8,194 nucleotides of DNA from Caldifarciminota bacterium 4484_100 (GTDB taxonomy: Bacteria; Hydrothermota; Tepidihabitantia; SM23-42): positions 1 to 8,194 of the forward strand of contig MUKB01000040.1 of assembly GCA_002049785.1 (NCBI GenBank), in the 5' to 3' direction. The translations under genes and the position numbers were made by a program. The notes below the pieces were generated by a model. It ran no database searches, was not told the origin of the DNA, and saw only the letters and a program-made list of their open reading frames with translations. The number at the start of each line of letters is the position of its first letter. Within the stretch, counting starts at the first letter, position 1. Below, in pieces: positions 1 to 7,499 of this stretch.

Positions 1-446
1 CCCCCGGAAACCTTCTTTGTATAACGAAGATATCCATAAAAGATATTTAATGAATGGCGATGGGTGATATGGGGTTGATTATTCTGGTCTAAGGCGATGT
101 TCACGAAATTACCTGTTTTTGTGGTGGTATCTGCAACCTCAAAGTGCCAGGTTCCATCATAGAATCCATAACCGAGATGTTCATCCGAAGTAAAATAGGC
201 AAGATGAATCCTATTCTGGTCATCAAATACCGCTGCTGGGCCACCATTATAATATTGAAGGCCGGTTGCGATAACTTCTTTCTCAAAGTTAGCACCATCC
301 CACCAGGCATGTAGCACCTGTCCGAGGTCTGCAGAATAATAGAAGAGGTGCGGATTACCCGAGTTATCAAAGGCGATATCACTCGCCCCACCATAGGGAT
401 CGACCAAATAATAATGCCAGGAAATAAGGACGAAAATCATCAACAT
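1..446 (-). CDS. Secreted beta-propeller-like repeat protein, 5' part (3' end outside window)
   Basis: The gene is partial: 148 codons are readable before the left edge. Seen in the sequence: at least three repeats of about 45 residues, with the conserved step at D27, D75 and D120. Each repeat has a pattern like A-x-D-x-x-N-x-x-H-L followed by Y, a G-Y or similar strand, then D-G-x-x-W/F (for example residues 24-51, 71-100 and 117-140). Such repeats are typical of beta-propeller blades in surface or secreted proteins (BNR/Asp-box-like or sialidase-like folds); which propeller family is not decidable here. The N-terminus MLMIFVLIS is a very short hydrophobic stretch that could be a minimal signal peptide, though it lacks the usual basic n-region. 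The ATG at 444-446 is chosen because a perfect AAGGAGGT lies 4 bases upstream; the nearest in-frame upstream stop is at 495-497. Ligand and role are unknown. It is transcribed divergently from the regulator at 627. Confidence 0.75.
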   Translation of the reverse strand, partial: MLMIFVLISWHYYLVDPYGGASDIAFDNSGNPHLFYYSADLGQVLHAWWDGANFEKEVIATGLQYYNGGPAAVFDDQNRIHLAYFTSDEHLGYGFYDGTWHFEVADTTTKTGNFVNIALDQNNQPHITHRHSLNIFYGYLRYTKKVSG

Positions 447-450
447 ATCC

Positions 451-458
451 ACCTCCTT
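451..458 (-). promoter_or_regulatory. Strong Shine-Dalgarno for the propeller-repeat gene
   Basis: On the minus strand this reads AAGGAGGT, full complementarity to the anti-SD, with 5 bases between GGAGG and the ATG at 446-444. It fixes the start of the partial gene and is by far the strongest ribosome binding site in the window. Confidence 0.8.
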
Positions 459-493
459 GTGGTGAATCACCCACAAATCAATTATTTTATTTA

Positions 494-499
494 ATTATA
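494..499 (-). promoter_or_regulatory. Candidate -10 element for the propeller-repeat gene
   Basis: A perfect TATAAT is read on the minus strand. It would start transcription near 487 and give a leader of about 41 bases carrying the strong ribosome binding site. No convincing -35 hexamer is found 16-18 bases upstream (the 17-bp position reads AATCGA), so the promoter may need an activator or be weak. The divergent regulator gene is an obvious candidate for that role, but nothing proves it. Confidence 0.4.
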
Positions 500-538
500 C
501 CTAAAACCATTACCATTCGATTCTGAGAATATCGGAAT

Positions 539-582
539 AAGGTCTTGAAACTTAAGGCTTTATCTCAAATTTCATAGACCTT
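539..582. repeat. Inverted repeat overlapping the -35 of the regulator gene (operator candidate)
   Basis: The left arm at 539-550 (AAGGTCTTGAAA) pairs with the right arm at 570-582 (TTTCATAGACCTT): 12 matched bases with one extra T (575) in the right arm and a 19-base spacer. The right arm runs 2 bases into the TTGACT -35 hexamer of the plus-strand promoter. No T-run follows on either side, so a terminator is unlikely. The position between two divergent genes suits an operator, possibly for autoregulation by the adjacent DNA-binding protein. A relic of a transposon end is an alternative, given the transposase-like domain in that protein. Confidence 0.5.
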
Positions 583-609
583 GACTCTTGTGATAAAATT
601 TGTTAATAT
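581..609 (+). promoter_or_regulatory. Sigma-70 promoter of the SARP-like regulator gene
   Basis: TTGACT (581-586), a 17-bp spacer and TAATAT (604-609), with an extended -10 TG at 601-602. Predicted transcription start is about 616, only some 11 bases before the ATG at 627. No Shine-Dalgarno fits in that leader, so translation would start on a very short leader. Confidence 0.7.
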
Positions 610-626
610 ATTTCAATTAAAATATT

Positions 627-2861
627 ATGGCGCGTTATGAACCAGAACTGAAAAAGAAGGTCATCAGATTACTGCAGAAAGGTAAGCTTCCAAGGCAGGT
701 TGCCCAGGAAATGGGAATATCCCTGAGCAGTATATTAAAATGGCGAAGGAGATATAATGCATCCGAAGATTGGTTAGAGGACCGTCGGATATATGGCAAC
801 GCCCGAAGGGTTGCAAAAAAAGATGAAGAAGTAATAATCGCAACAAAAGAGAGAAAACCTTGCATCACAGTAAATGGTGCACGACGGAAATTGAAAACCA
901 GGGGAATCAACCTTTCTTCCTCAACGATCTGGAGGGTATGGACAAAATATGGACTGGCCGGGTTTGATGCCCGATACCTGACCCCAACCCTCTCGTTTCG
1001 CACCACAAAGACATCCCTCCATCGTCTTTACCAAACCAAAGTCTCACAGCTCATTGAGAAGGGTAAATTGAAGGAGGCTGCACGATTGGTCAATAAACTT
1101 CCCTCTTTTCCTTATCCCCAAATTCTATTGAAACTACCTGAAAGAGAACTCAACATTAACTATCAGCGGGCGCTTTTAGGACGTTATCTCAACTATCCAG
1201 CAAAATACTGTCAGAAGGCAAAACATTTGAGAAAACTCTTTGAGGCAAAACAAAAATATTACTCAGCACTACTCTGTGGTCTGCATGAATTATTGGGACT
1301 CCAGTGGATGGGTCGTGCCCGTGAAGGTTTAAAACTTCTCAATCACCTCTGGAAATTGACTAAAATTGGTCGGTGTAAATATATCTCATTTATTTTACAC
1401 TACTACGAAGCGATCTTCCATCTCAGTTTGATGGAAGTCAAAAAGGCAAAGAAAATGGTTACCTCACTCGAGAGGAAATGGTCCAGAGTTCCATCCCCTT
1501 ATTTCCTAGGCAACCTTGCAAGCATCTTTGCATTCCTCGGAAACTACAAGAAGGTAAAATTCTATATTGAACAATGTGTCAGACAGCTGAGTTCAACCAA
1601 TGAGCAGGATGCCCTTTATCGATTGAACCTTGCAATGTGCAATACGATATCCGGAGACTTTCCTACAGCAAAAAAACTGCTGAAAAATATTCCCATAACA
1701 AATGAGCAGACCCGGATTATGACCCCTATGATAAAAGCGATGATTGCCCTATTCGAAGGCAACTTTCACAACGCCCTTTTCTATTGCCATCAGGGGTTAC
1801 AGGAACTGAAGAAACGGGGGATCGCACACTATATCCACTCCACCACCTTCATTGAAGCCGCGGTCTACGCTGCATCGAATGACCGGCTCCGGGCCAATGA
1901 AATACTTGCCCGATACGAAAGATATCTTCTAAAACATCAGCTCAATCGCGAGGTAGAATTGAGAAGAATATTGAGGAGGAAATTCGACGGCGATCCTGAA
2001 TTTGCTCAAATAAAGTTTATTAAACTACTTCTGATGTTAAAGAAATCAAAAGGAAGATATCTTTCACTCTATTACAACCGTGCAGTGCAATATGCCCGAC
2101 GTTACGGCCTCACCGGATATTTCTACCTATTTACCCTCTTCTACCCAGAAGCGATTAAACATCGTCTGGCAAAAGGTAAGAATGTTGCATTACCCTATAC
2201 CATGCTCAGATTTCCGATCTTCAGACAGGATCGGGTAAGTTATTTGATCAAGTTTCTGGGTCCATTAAGGGTCTATCGCAGTGGACGAAGTTTAAGAGAA
2301 CAGCTACCACCGAAACTTGCAGCCCTGTGTATCTATCTTGCCTTAGCCCAGGGCAGAAACCTCACGACCGAGGAGGTATGCAGAAACCTCTGGCCGAGGG
2401 CGAAAAACCCCCATCACAACCTTTCCCGGGCATTGATAAAATTAAGAAAATTTTTGAAACTTTCTAATGATCAACTCAAGATCCGGCACCGGCACATCTT
2501 TATGAGCGAATATATTGCAACCGATTATCAGGAATTTTACTTGCTCCTTGCCCGAGCAAAGGCCTTTGAAGGTGCTGGAGAGTGGAACTTTGCCCGACTT
2601 GAATATCTGCGGGCATTCAACCAATTTAAAGGGGAGCCGTTCAAAAAGATGTTTGATAACTACTCAGACAGAATTCGCCGTGAAGTTCTATCCCGATTAG
2701 AAAAAGAGACAATATATTTTGTTCAAAAATGTCTCAACAACCGAAACCTCATCACCGCCAGAAAGGTCTTGAAGAAAATCGATAAAATTATCCCTGCATC
2801 TACAGAGATAAACAGGCTATTAACAAATATTAAACTCGCAACTCATAAGGAGAATTTCTAA
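627..2861 (+). CDS. SARP/BTAD-type transcriptional regulator with IS630-like transposase DNA-binding domain and TPR-like core
   Basis: 744 aa. Seen: residues 1-43 form a transposase-style HTH (K-x-V-I-x-L-L ... A-x-x-M-G-I-S-x-S-S-I-x-x-W-R-R-R-Y); residues 66-112 form a second HTH (N-G-A-R-R-K-L-x-x-x-G-I-x-L-S-S-S-T-I-W-R). Together they match the paired HTH module that opens IS630-family transposases. No DDE catalytic domain follows. Residues about 130-535 are helical hairpins of TPR type (for example around G-x-Y/F-x-x-A/V-K patterns such as L-G-N-Y-K-K-V-K and S-G-D-F-P-T-A-K-K). Residues 540-630 are an OmpR/PhoB-like winged helix (F-L-G-P-L-R-V, then L-T-T-E-E-V-C-R-N-L-W-P and S-R-A-L-I-K-L-R-K). 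Residues 633-735 are a BTAD domain. In known SARP proteins the winged helix plus BTAD binds promoter DNA and activates transcription; no ATPase P-loop is present, unlike large SARP-LAL proteins. The start is certain: an in-frame TAA lies at 618-620. Target genes are unknown; neighbours on both sides are candidates. Confidence 0.85.
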   Translation: MARYEPELKKKVIRLLQKGKLPRQVAQEMGISLSSILKWRRRYNASEDWLEDRRIYGNARRVAKKDEEVIIATKERKPCITVNGARRKLKTRGINLSSSTIWRVWTKYGLAGFDARYLTPTLSFRTTKTSLHRLYQTKVSQLIEKGKLKEAARLVNKLPSFPYPQILLKLPERELNINYQRALLGRYLNYPAKYCQKAKHLRKLFEAKQKYYSALLCGLHELLGLQWMGRAREGLKLLNHLWKLTKIGRCKYISFILHYYEAIFHLSLMEVKKAKKMVTSLERKWSRVPSPYFLGNLASIFAFLGNYKKVKFYIEQCVRQLSSTNEQDALYRLNLAMCNTISGDFPTAKKLLKNIPITNEQTRIMTPMIKAMIALFEGNFHNALFYCHQGLQELKKRGIAHYIHSTTFIEAAVYAASNDRLRANEILARYERYLLKHQLNREVELRRILRRKFDGDPEFAQIKFIKLLLMLKKSKGRYLSLYYNRAVQYARRYGLTGYFYLFTLFYPEAIKHRLAKGKNVALPYTMLRFPIFRQDRVSYLIKFLGPLRVYRSGRSLREQLPPKLAALCIYLALAQGRNLTTEEVCRNLWPRAKNPHHNLSRALIKLRKFLKLSNDQLKIRHRHIFMSEYIATDYQEFYLLLARAKAFEGAGEWNFARLEYLRAFNQFKGEPFKKMFDNYSDRIRREVLSRLEKETIYFVQKCLNNRNLITARKVLKKIDKIIPASTEINRLLTNIKLATHKENF

Positions 2862-2862
2862 T

Positions 2863-4242
2863 TCAACCCTGCCTCTTCAATATTACAAGAAAAACTGAAG
2901 ATTTATCGATCGGGTTTGATAAAACTTCTGAACCGGTCTGAAACCCCAGTCGCCTCAATCTCTTCTGTGCATAACCGAGTTCCTTTCTCTGCCCTAACCC
3001 TTTATAAAAAATAACCTCGCCTCCTGGTTTTACCAGTTGAGTAATAACCTTGACTAATTTATCTATCCTGCCTGCAGCCCGAAACAGAGCCAGGTCAAAT
3101 TCCTGCTTTTTATACTCTTCGGCCCTTTCAGCCCTGACTTCGACATCCTTTAAACCCAGCTCTTTTATCAGCCTCACCAAAAATTCTGCTTTTTTCTTTC
3201 TGGACTCAAATAGCACAAATTTCATATCGGGAAAGAATATCTTCAATGGTATCGATGGAAATCCAGCACCCGCACCAACATCACAGACATACTTATGCCC
3301 TTTAATAAACTGATATGGAAGCAGGGAAACAAGAAAATGTTTATGCGCAATACGGGTATAATCGAGTTTCGATATTAAGTGAACTCGACCCCTGTATTCA
3401 TAGAGTAATTCCAGATATCTTCTAAATTTTTTTAATATTTTGGTATCATAACTAATTTTCAGTTTATTAAGACCCAGTTTCAGAATTCTGAGTTCTGCTT
3501 CGATGCCCTTTGACCGCTGTTGCCCCTTCTGTTCTTCCCAGACCCTGTCCATCTCCTCCAAACTCACCTTCCTGATATCCCTTCCCATCCCTTCCAGTTC
3601 TGAAACAACATTACGAAATCGCTCAACAAACTTTTTATTGGCAGACCTCAATGCATCCTCGGGATCAATCCTCAGGTGCCGAGCAAGATTGACACAGGCA
3701 AACAGGAGATCACCCAGTTCCTCAAATCGTTCTGTCTCGGTCTTACTTCTGTTCAGTTCTCCAATCTCCTCTCCAATTTTTCTCAAGGGACCGGCTGAAG
3801 ACTGCCAATCAAACCCCAAACGGGCTGCCCTCTCTTGAATGGTTCTGGCCGCCTGGAGGGCGGGTAGGGTTTTAGGAATCCCTTCAAATATATCAGACTT
3901 ACTCCGATGCCAGAATTCAACCACCGCATCTTGGTCCTTCAACTTCTCACCTTTGAAGACATGGGGATGTTTCTCTTTATATTTTTTGATTGTAAGTTTT
4001 ATTAATTCATCAAAATCCATCCTCTGCTTCTCTTTTAAGATCTGCACAAGAAAGGTGACCAGAAATAAGATATCACCGAGTTCTTCTTTTATTGCTGCAA
4101 TATCATTCGCCTCGACCGCCTCTACGAATTCGTATGCCTCTTCGATTAAATTATTTTTCAAGGATTTCAGGGTCTGAGTTCGATCCCAAGGACATTTTTT
4201 TCGCAAGATAGAAACAAGTTCAATCAGTGGGTCAAGCTTCAA
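2863..4242 (-). CDS. mazG-rsmG: Fusion of MazG (NTP pyrophosphohydrolase) and RsmG (16S rRNA m7G527 methyltransferase)
   Basis: 459 aa in one uninterrupted frame. Residues 1-239 are a complete two-domain MazG: C-P-W-D at 17-20, first metal motif E34-E35-x-x-E38 with E54-x-x-D57, K-x-P-H-V-F region at 91-96, second motif E158-E159-x-x-E162 with E175-x-x-D178, and the family's ending around M231-D-R-V-W235. MazG hydrolyses NTPs to NMP and pyrophosphate, cleaning nucleotide pools. Residues about 246-459 are RsmG (GidB): the SAM-binding loop D321-V-G-A-G-A-G-F-P-S-I-P-L333, F345-E-S-R-K-K-K, the F387-R-A-A segment and P406-G-G. RsmG methylates N7 of G527 in 16S rRNA; its loss gives low-level streptomycin resistance in other bacteria. 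Usual lengths (about 260 and 210 aa) show both halves are whole. There is no ATG in frame near the junction that would start RsmG separately. The start is TTG at 4242-4240, directly after the ricT stop, with AAGGA 7 bases upstream. Last gene of the operon; ends 1 bp from the convergent regulator gene. Confidence 0.9.
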   Translation of the reverse strand: MKLDPLIELVSILRKKCPWDRTQTLKSLKNNLIEEAYEFVEAVEANDIAAIKEELGDILFLVTFLVQILKEKQRMDFDELIKLTIKKYKEKHPHVFKGEKLKDQDAVVEFWHRSKSDIFEGIPKTLPALQAARTIQERAARLGFDWQSSAGPLRKIGEEIGELNRSKTETERFEELGDLLFACVNLARHLRIDPEDALRSANKKFVERFRNVVSELEGMGRDIRKVSLEEMDRVWEEQKGQQRSKGIEAELRILKLGLNKLKISYDTKILKKFRRYLELLYEYRGRVHLISKLDYTRIAHKHFLVSLLPYQFIKGHKYVCDVGAGAGFPSIPLKIFFPDMKFVLFESRKKKAEFLVRLIKELGLKDVEVRAERAEEYKKQEFDLALFRAAGRIDKLVKVITQLVKPGGEVIFYKGLGQRKELGYAQKRLRRLGFQTGSEVLSNPIDKSSVFLVILKRQG

Positions 4243-4875
4243 CTACTGTTCCTTGAACTCACTGTAAAAATCTTCCTCAAAGTTGAGGCAACACATTAAT
4301 TTACCACAAACTCCAGAGAGTTTATTTGGTGATACATAAAGTTTCTGTTCCCGCGCCATACGCAAAGATATTGACTTCAACTCCCGCAGAAATGTCGCAC
4401 AACAGAGGTCTCTACCGCACGGCCCGATTCCACCAAAAAGCTTCGAATAGTCACGCACCCCGATCTGCTTTATCACCACCCTCTTATTCAGCTTCTGTGA
4501 AATGTAGCGGTGTAATTTTCTAAATTCCAGTCGCCGCTCTGCAGTGAAATAGAAAATTACCCTCTCCTCATCCAGTTGACAATGGGTGTAAACCGGCTTC
4601 ATCTTCAACTTAAATTCCCTCACCGCTCTCCGAAATTCGATGAAGCAGAATTCTTCATATTCTTTAAGTTCCTTCTTCTTTTCAATGTCCTCATCCTTCG
4701 CCTTTCTTAAAACCTCACCGTAGATTCTGGAGACATCCTCATCCAGGGATTCAATAACCCGACCGATGTCGATACCTTCCTTACTTTTAATAATCACCAT
4801 ATCCCCAGGCCGATATTCCATCTGCCCCGTGCATATCTCAACACGAAAGGGTGTTATTTCAATTTCGAACATCAT
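4243..4875 (-). CDS. ricT: PSP1-domain protein, RicT/YaaT family
   Basis: 210 aa. The N-terminal half is a small beta domain (R-P-G-D-M-V-I-I-K, D-I-G-R-V-I) followed by the PSP1 C-terminal domain: Y-F-T-A-E-R-R-L-E-F-R-K-L, then G-V-R-D-Y-S-K-L-F-G-G-I-G-P-C-G-R-D, then V-S-P-N-K-L-S-G-V-C-G-K-L-M-C-C-L. Six cysteines sit where the family has its cluster ligands (C153, C158, C159, C190, C195, C196). In Bacillus subtilis RicT works with RicA and RicF as an Fe-S complex that guides RNase Y cleavage and affects biofilm, competence and sporulation; in other phyla the role is not established, and no RicA or RicF partner is in the window. The start ATG at 4875-4873 lies inside the 3' end of ftsB (17-bp overlap), implying translational coupling; the ATG immediately after it is an alternative start. 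It ends in TAG, in frame with the next gene. Confidence 0.9.
   Translation of the reverse strand: MMFEIEITPFRVEICTGQMEYRPGDMVIIKSKEGIDIGRVIESLDEDVSRIYGEVLRKAKDEDIEKKKELKEYEEFCFIEFRRAVREFKLKMKPVYTHCQLDEERVIFYFTAERRLEFRKLHRYISQKLNKRVVIKQIGVRDYSKLFGGIGPCGRDLCCATFLRELKSISLRMAREQKLYVSPNKLSGVCGKLMCCLNFEEDFYSEFKEQ
4249..4254 (-). promoter_or_regulatory. Shine-Dalgarno deciding the TTG start of mazG-rsmG
   Basis: Read on the minus strand as AAGGAA inside the last codons of ricT, with AAGGA ending 7 bases before the TTG at 4242. The ricT TAG stop fills 4245-4243, so this site argues that the fusion is initiated separately at TTG rather than reached by readthrough. Confidence 0.6.
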
Positions 4876-5155
4876 TTTTTATCAAATAGACCTTCTCGCC
4901 TTTTTTAATCATACCCAGGTCGTCCCGAGCGCGTGCCTCAAGCAATATCCCTTTTTTGTAGGCATCAATGCGTTCCTGTAAAACTTCATTTTCCGCCTTT
5001 AAAATCATAACCTCCTTCTTGCCTCTCTGCACCTGCACGATTAAAGACACATATCTGTATAACTTCTTTCCCAGATATAGAGACGGTATAATTGCAATAA
5101 ACAAAATTATCAAAATTAATTTACGAAGTGGCTTTTTTCTGTATTTTCTCTTCAT
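4859..5155 (-). CDS. ftsB: FtsB/DivIC-family septum formation initiator
   Basis: 98 aa, the normal size for the family. A basic N-terminus (residues 1-12) is followed by one membrane span (about 13-29) and a coiled coil (about 36-67: V-x-R-G-K-K-E-V-x-x-L-K-A-E-N-E-x-L). The family's C-terminal box is at 73-92 (E-A-R-A-R-D-D-L-G-M-I-K-K-G-E-K-V-Y-L-I). FtsB pairs with FtsL and FtsQ in the divisome and helps switch on septal peptidoglycan synthesis by FtsW/FtsI. The topology predicted is cytoplasmic N-terminus and extracytoplasmic coiled coil. The ATG at 5155 is the only possible start, because an in-frame TAA lies at 5167-5165; no Shine-Dalgarno is visible before it. It lies 28 bp after the kinase gene and overlaps ricT by 17 bp. 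The gene could be labelled divIC by Gram-positive naming. Confidence 0.88.
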   Translation of the reverse strand: MKRKYRKKPLRKLILIILFIAIIPSLYLGKKLYRYVSLIVQVQRGKKEVMILKAENEVLQERIDAYKKGILLEARARDDLGMIKKGEKVYLIKNDVRN

Positions 5156-5183
5156 TGGCCAATTTTAATTTTAATATCAGTAA

Positions 5184-7499
5184 CTATTTCTTTACAGAAG
5201 GATAATGGTAATAGTAATACCGATGTCGATAATAATGGCCTTCAAAATCAACCCCATTCAGGACAAATCCTACGATCTTATCGCCGGCACGCTCTAACTC
5301 CTCCTTAATCTCAATCACTGCATCCCGGCTCGTCCGTCTGGCCATAACAACGACGATGATGCCGTCACAGATTTTACCCAGAACCCTTGCATCAGCAACA
5401 CCCAACGATGGTGGTGCGTCAATGAGAATAAACTCATACTGTTTTTTCAGTTCCTGAAGCACCTCACGCATCCGTGGTGAACCGAGAAGCTCTGAGGGGT
5501 TACTGGGAATCGTACCGCTGGTTACAAAAAAGAGATTACCCAGAGTTCCCTTCCTTATCGCCTCATTCAATTTTAATTTTCTAATCAAGACATCGGATAA
5601 ACCGTGATGATTATCCTTTGCCAATTCACCAAAATATGTATGTAGCATCGGCCGACGAAAATCACAGTCGAGCAGAATTACCTTATGCCCCTGTTGGGCA
5701 AATGTAATGCCCAGGTTGATGCAGGTTGTGGTCTTACCTTCCTGGGGTAGAGTCGATGTAATCAATAAAGATTTCAATGGTTTTGTGGCTGCAGTGAAAG
5801 CCAGATTTGTCCTCAGAATTCGATAGGCCTCGGCGATCTGTGAATAAGGTTCATGGATTGTAGGAATATGCTGGTTGCGGTTCTTCACTAAAGGGATTGT
5901 TGCCAGAACCGACAATCCGGTCAATTCCTCAACCTCCTTGGTACTCTTCAATGAGGTATCGAAGTATTCCAGCAAGAATGCCCCGCCGATGCCGATAATA
6001 AGTCCCAGAAAGAAACCGAGGATTGTATTCTGTTTCTTCTTGGGCGCCATCGGATTTTTCGGTGGAGTAGCACTATCGATTATCCGCGCCTCACTGATCT
6101 GCATCGCCTCGGCGATCTTTGACTCCTCGAGTTTACCCATAAGCATCGTGTATATTTCTTCATTGGCAAGTTTCTTCCGCTCCAGCTGGGCAAGATTCAC
6201 CTCGGCTTCAGGTAGCTGTTTTAATCTCCGATTCTGTCTTGAAATAATCTGATTCAATGCATCTATACTACTCTGCAAAGCAATCTTCTTGGTCTCTTTG
6301 TTAATAATATTTGAAATGATCGATTGAAAGATCGGGTCATTGATTGACGGACCGGCCAGGGCTATTTGATGCGTCGCTTTACTCAACTCCTGCTCAGTTG
6401 CCTGAATATCTGCTTCAACCCGGATCAGCTTCTCGCCCTTTTCACCCCTGCTCAACAATTCCTGTTTCTGCAGCTGGAGGGATTTTAATTTCTTCTTAAG
6501 CGAAAGAATTATAGGACTCCTGGAAAGTGTAGGGAAAGAGGCCATCCTTTTGTATGCTCCATAAGCGGCTTCATCCTTGGACAACTCCGTTTCCAGATTC
6601 TTTATCGAACTCTCAACCTCATGGAGTTCTACCAGGGCCTTCTCTTTCTGTGTCTCAAAATCGGCCAGGGATTTAATAATCTCTTTGGCCGACTCCTGAA
6701 GCAGAAAGATCCCTGATTTTTCTTTATACTTGCGTAACTCTTCCTCGGCTCGGTTAAGTTCATCGCCGAAAATCCTTATCTGACTTTCGATAAATTCCTT
6801 GGACCCGCGCGCCGATTCCCTGACAACCTGAAGGCAGTAGTTAATATACTCCCGAGCCAGAGTGTTGGCGATTAGTGCCGCCAGGTATGGATTTCGTGAA
6901 CGTGCCTTGAGTAAAACCAGGGCGGTATTTTTAATCTGATTGGCACTAATATTGGATAAAAGCTTATCCACCCGCTTTTCCATATCCATAATCTTGACTT
7001 CCAGGATATCCTTCGGTTTTGTCTTGACCCTGAATTGAATCGACCCTTTCTTAAACAACCGTCCTACCTGACCCTGACCAATTTCATTACCGTCTTTGTC
7101 CAGAAAAACAAAATTATTATCGTTAAATTTTAAGTAGTATTTACCAGGCGGAAACTTCTCTGATACCGAGATTGAATCAAAATAGCTGTAGTTTTCATTT
7201 GCAGGGATAAAATTTAGACCGAGTTTTTTAATTACCGATTTGGCTATAGTCCGACTGCGCACAATCTCCAACTGGCTTTCCACAGGGTCCACTGTCTGGG
7301 GAGTATAAATTTCCGAGAAAAACATCGGCTTGGATTCAGAAAGATCAAGTTTAAACTTTACACGTGCCTCATAAACCTTGGGCAGAACAAAACTGGCAAT
7401 TAATGCCACCACGGTGGTGACTGCAACGCAGATAATAATCAACCTGCGCCTTTCCATTATAATATTGAAATAGTCTTGAAGTGTCGGCTCCGACTTCAT
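5184..7499 (-). CDS. wzc: Wzc-type polysaccharide co-polymerase / bacterial tyrosine autokinase (BY-kinase)
   Basis: 771 aa from the ATG at 7499. Order seen: Wzz domain (from about residue 6) with a first membrane span at about 20-40; a long periplasmic part with coiled coils at about 230-460; a proline-rich step (T-P-P-K-N-P-M-A-P, 478-486) leading into the second span (about 492-512); then the kinase domain. Kinase motifs: E-A-Y-R-I-L-R-T-N-L at 557-566, Walker A ending G588-K589-T590, Walker A' L610-D611-C-D613-F-R-R-P, Walker B I691-L-I-D694-A-P-P. The C-terminus has seven tyrosines in the last 16 residues (756, 757, 761-764, 766), the usual autophosphorylation cluster. Such proteins control chain length and export of capsule or exopolysaccharide with an OPX partner and are reset by a Wzb-type phosphatase (not in the window). 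The longer start at 7559 is rejected: the ATG at 7499-7497 overlaps the opx stop as ATGA, the normal coupling arrangement, and the Wzz domain begins right after it. Confidence 0.92.
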   Translation of the reverse strand: MKSEPTLQDYFNIIMERRRLIIICVAVTTVVALIASFVLPKVYEARVKFKLDLSESKPMFFSEIYTPQTVDPVESQLEIVRSRTIAKSVIKKLGLNFIPANENYSYFDSISVSEKFPPGKYYLKFNDNNFVFLDKDGNEIGQGQVGRLFKKGSIQFRVKTKPKDILEVKIMDMEKRVDKLLSNISANQIKNTALVLLKARSRNPYLAALIANTLAREYINYCLQVVRESARGSKEFIESQIRIFGDELNRAEEELRKYKEKSGIFLLQESAKEIIKSLADFETQKEKALVELHEVESSIKNLETELSKDEAAYGAYKRMASFPTLSRSPIILSLKKKLKSLQLQKQELLSRGEKGEKLIRVEADIQATEQELSKATHQIALAGPSINDPIFQSIISNIINKETKKIALQSSIDALNQIISRQNRRLKQLPEAEVNLAQLERKKLANEEIYTMLMGKLEESKIAEAMQISEARIIDSATPPKNPMAPKKKQNTILGFFLGLIIGIGGAFLLEYFDTSLKSTKEVEELTGLSVLATIPLVKNRNQHIPTIHEPYSQIAEAYRILRTNLAFTAATKPLKSLLITSTLPQEGKTTTCINLGITFAQQGHKVILLDCDFRRPMLHTYFGELAKDNHHGLSDVLIRKLKLNEAIRKGTLGNLFFVTSGTIPSNPSELLGSPRMREVLQELKKQYEFILIDAPPSLGVADARVLGKICDGIIVVVMARRTSRDAVIEIKEELERAGDKIVGFVLNGVDFEGHYYRHRYYYYHYPSVKK

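Noticed and set aside
101..394. Minus-strand open frame of 97 codons in another frame
   Set aside because: It overlaps the propeller-repeat frame, which has clear repeats and a perfect ribosome binding site; this frame shows neither.
635..1006. Minus-strand open frame of 123 codons opposite the regulator's N-terminus
   Set aside because: It lies antisense to the conserved double HTH, has no recognisable domain and no convincing start signal.
627..2861. Regulator as an active transposase or as a MalT/LAL-type ATPase regulator
   Set aside because: No DDE catalytic domain follows the HTH pair, and no Walker A motif occurs in the central part; helical hairpins and BTAD explain the rest.
2840..2900. 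Bidirectional terminator between the convergent genes
   Set aside because: The two stop codons are 1 bp apart, and I see no GC-rich hairpin followed by a T-run on either strand near the junction.
4240..4245. TAG between ricT and mazG-rsmG as a recoded sense codon
   Set aside because: TAG also ends the kinase gene at a plausible C-terminus, and an SD-spaced TTG explains separate initiation.
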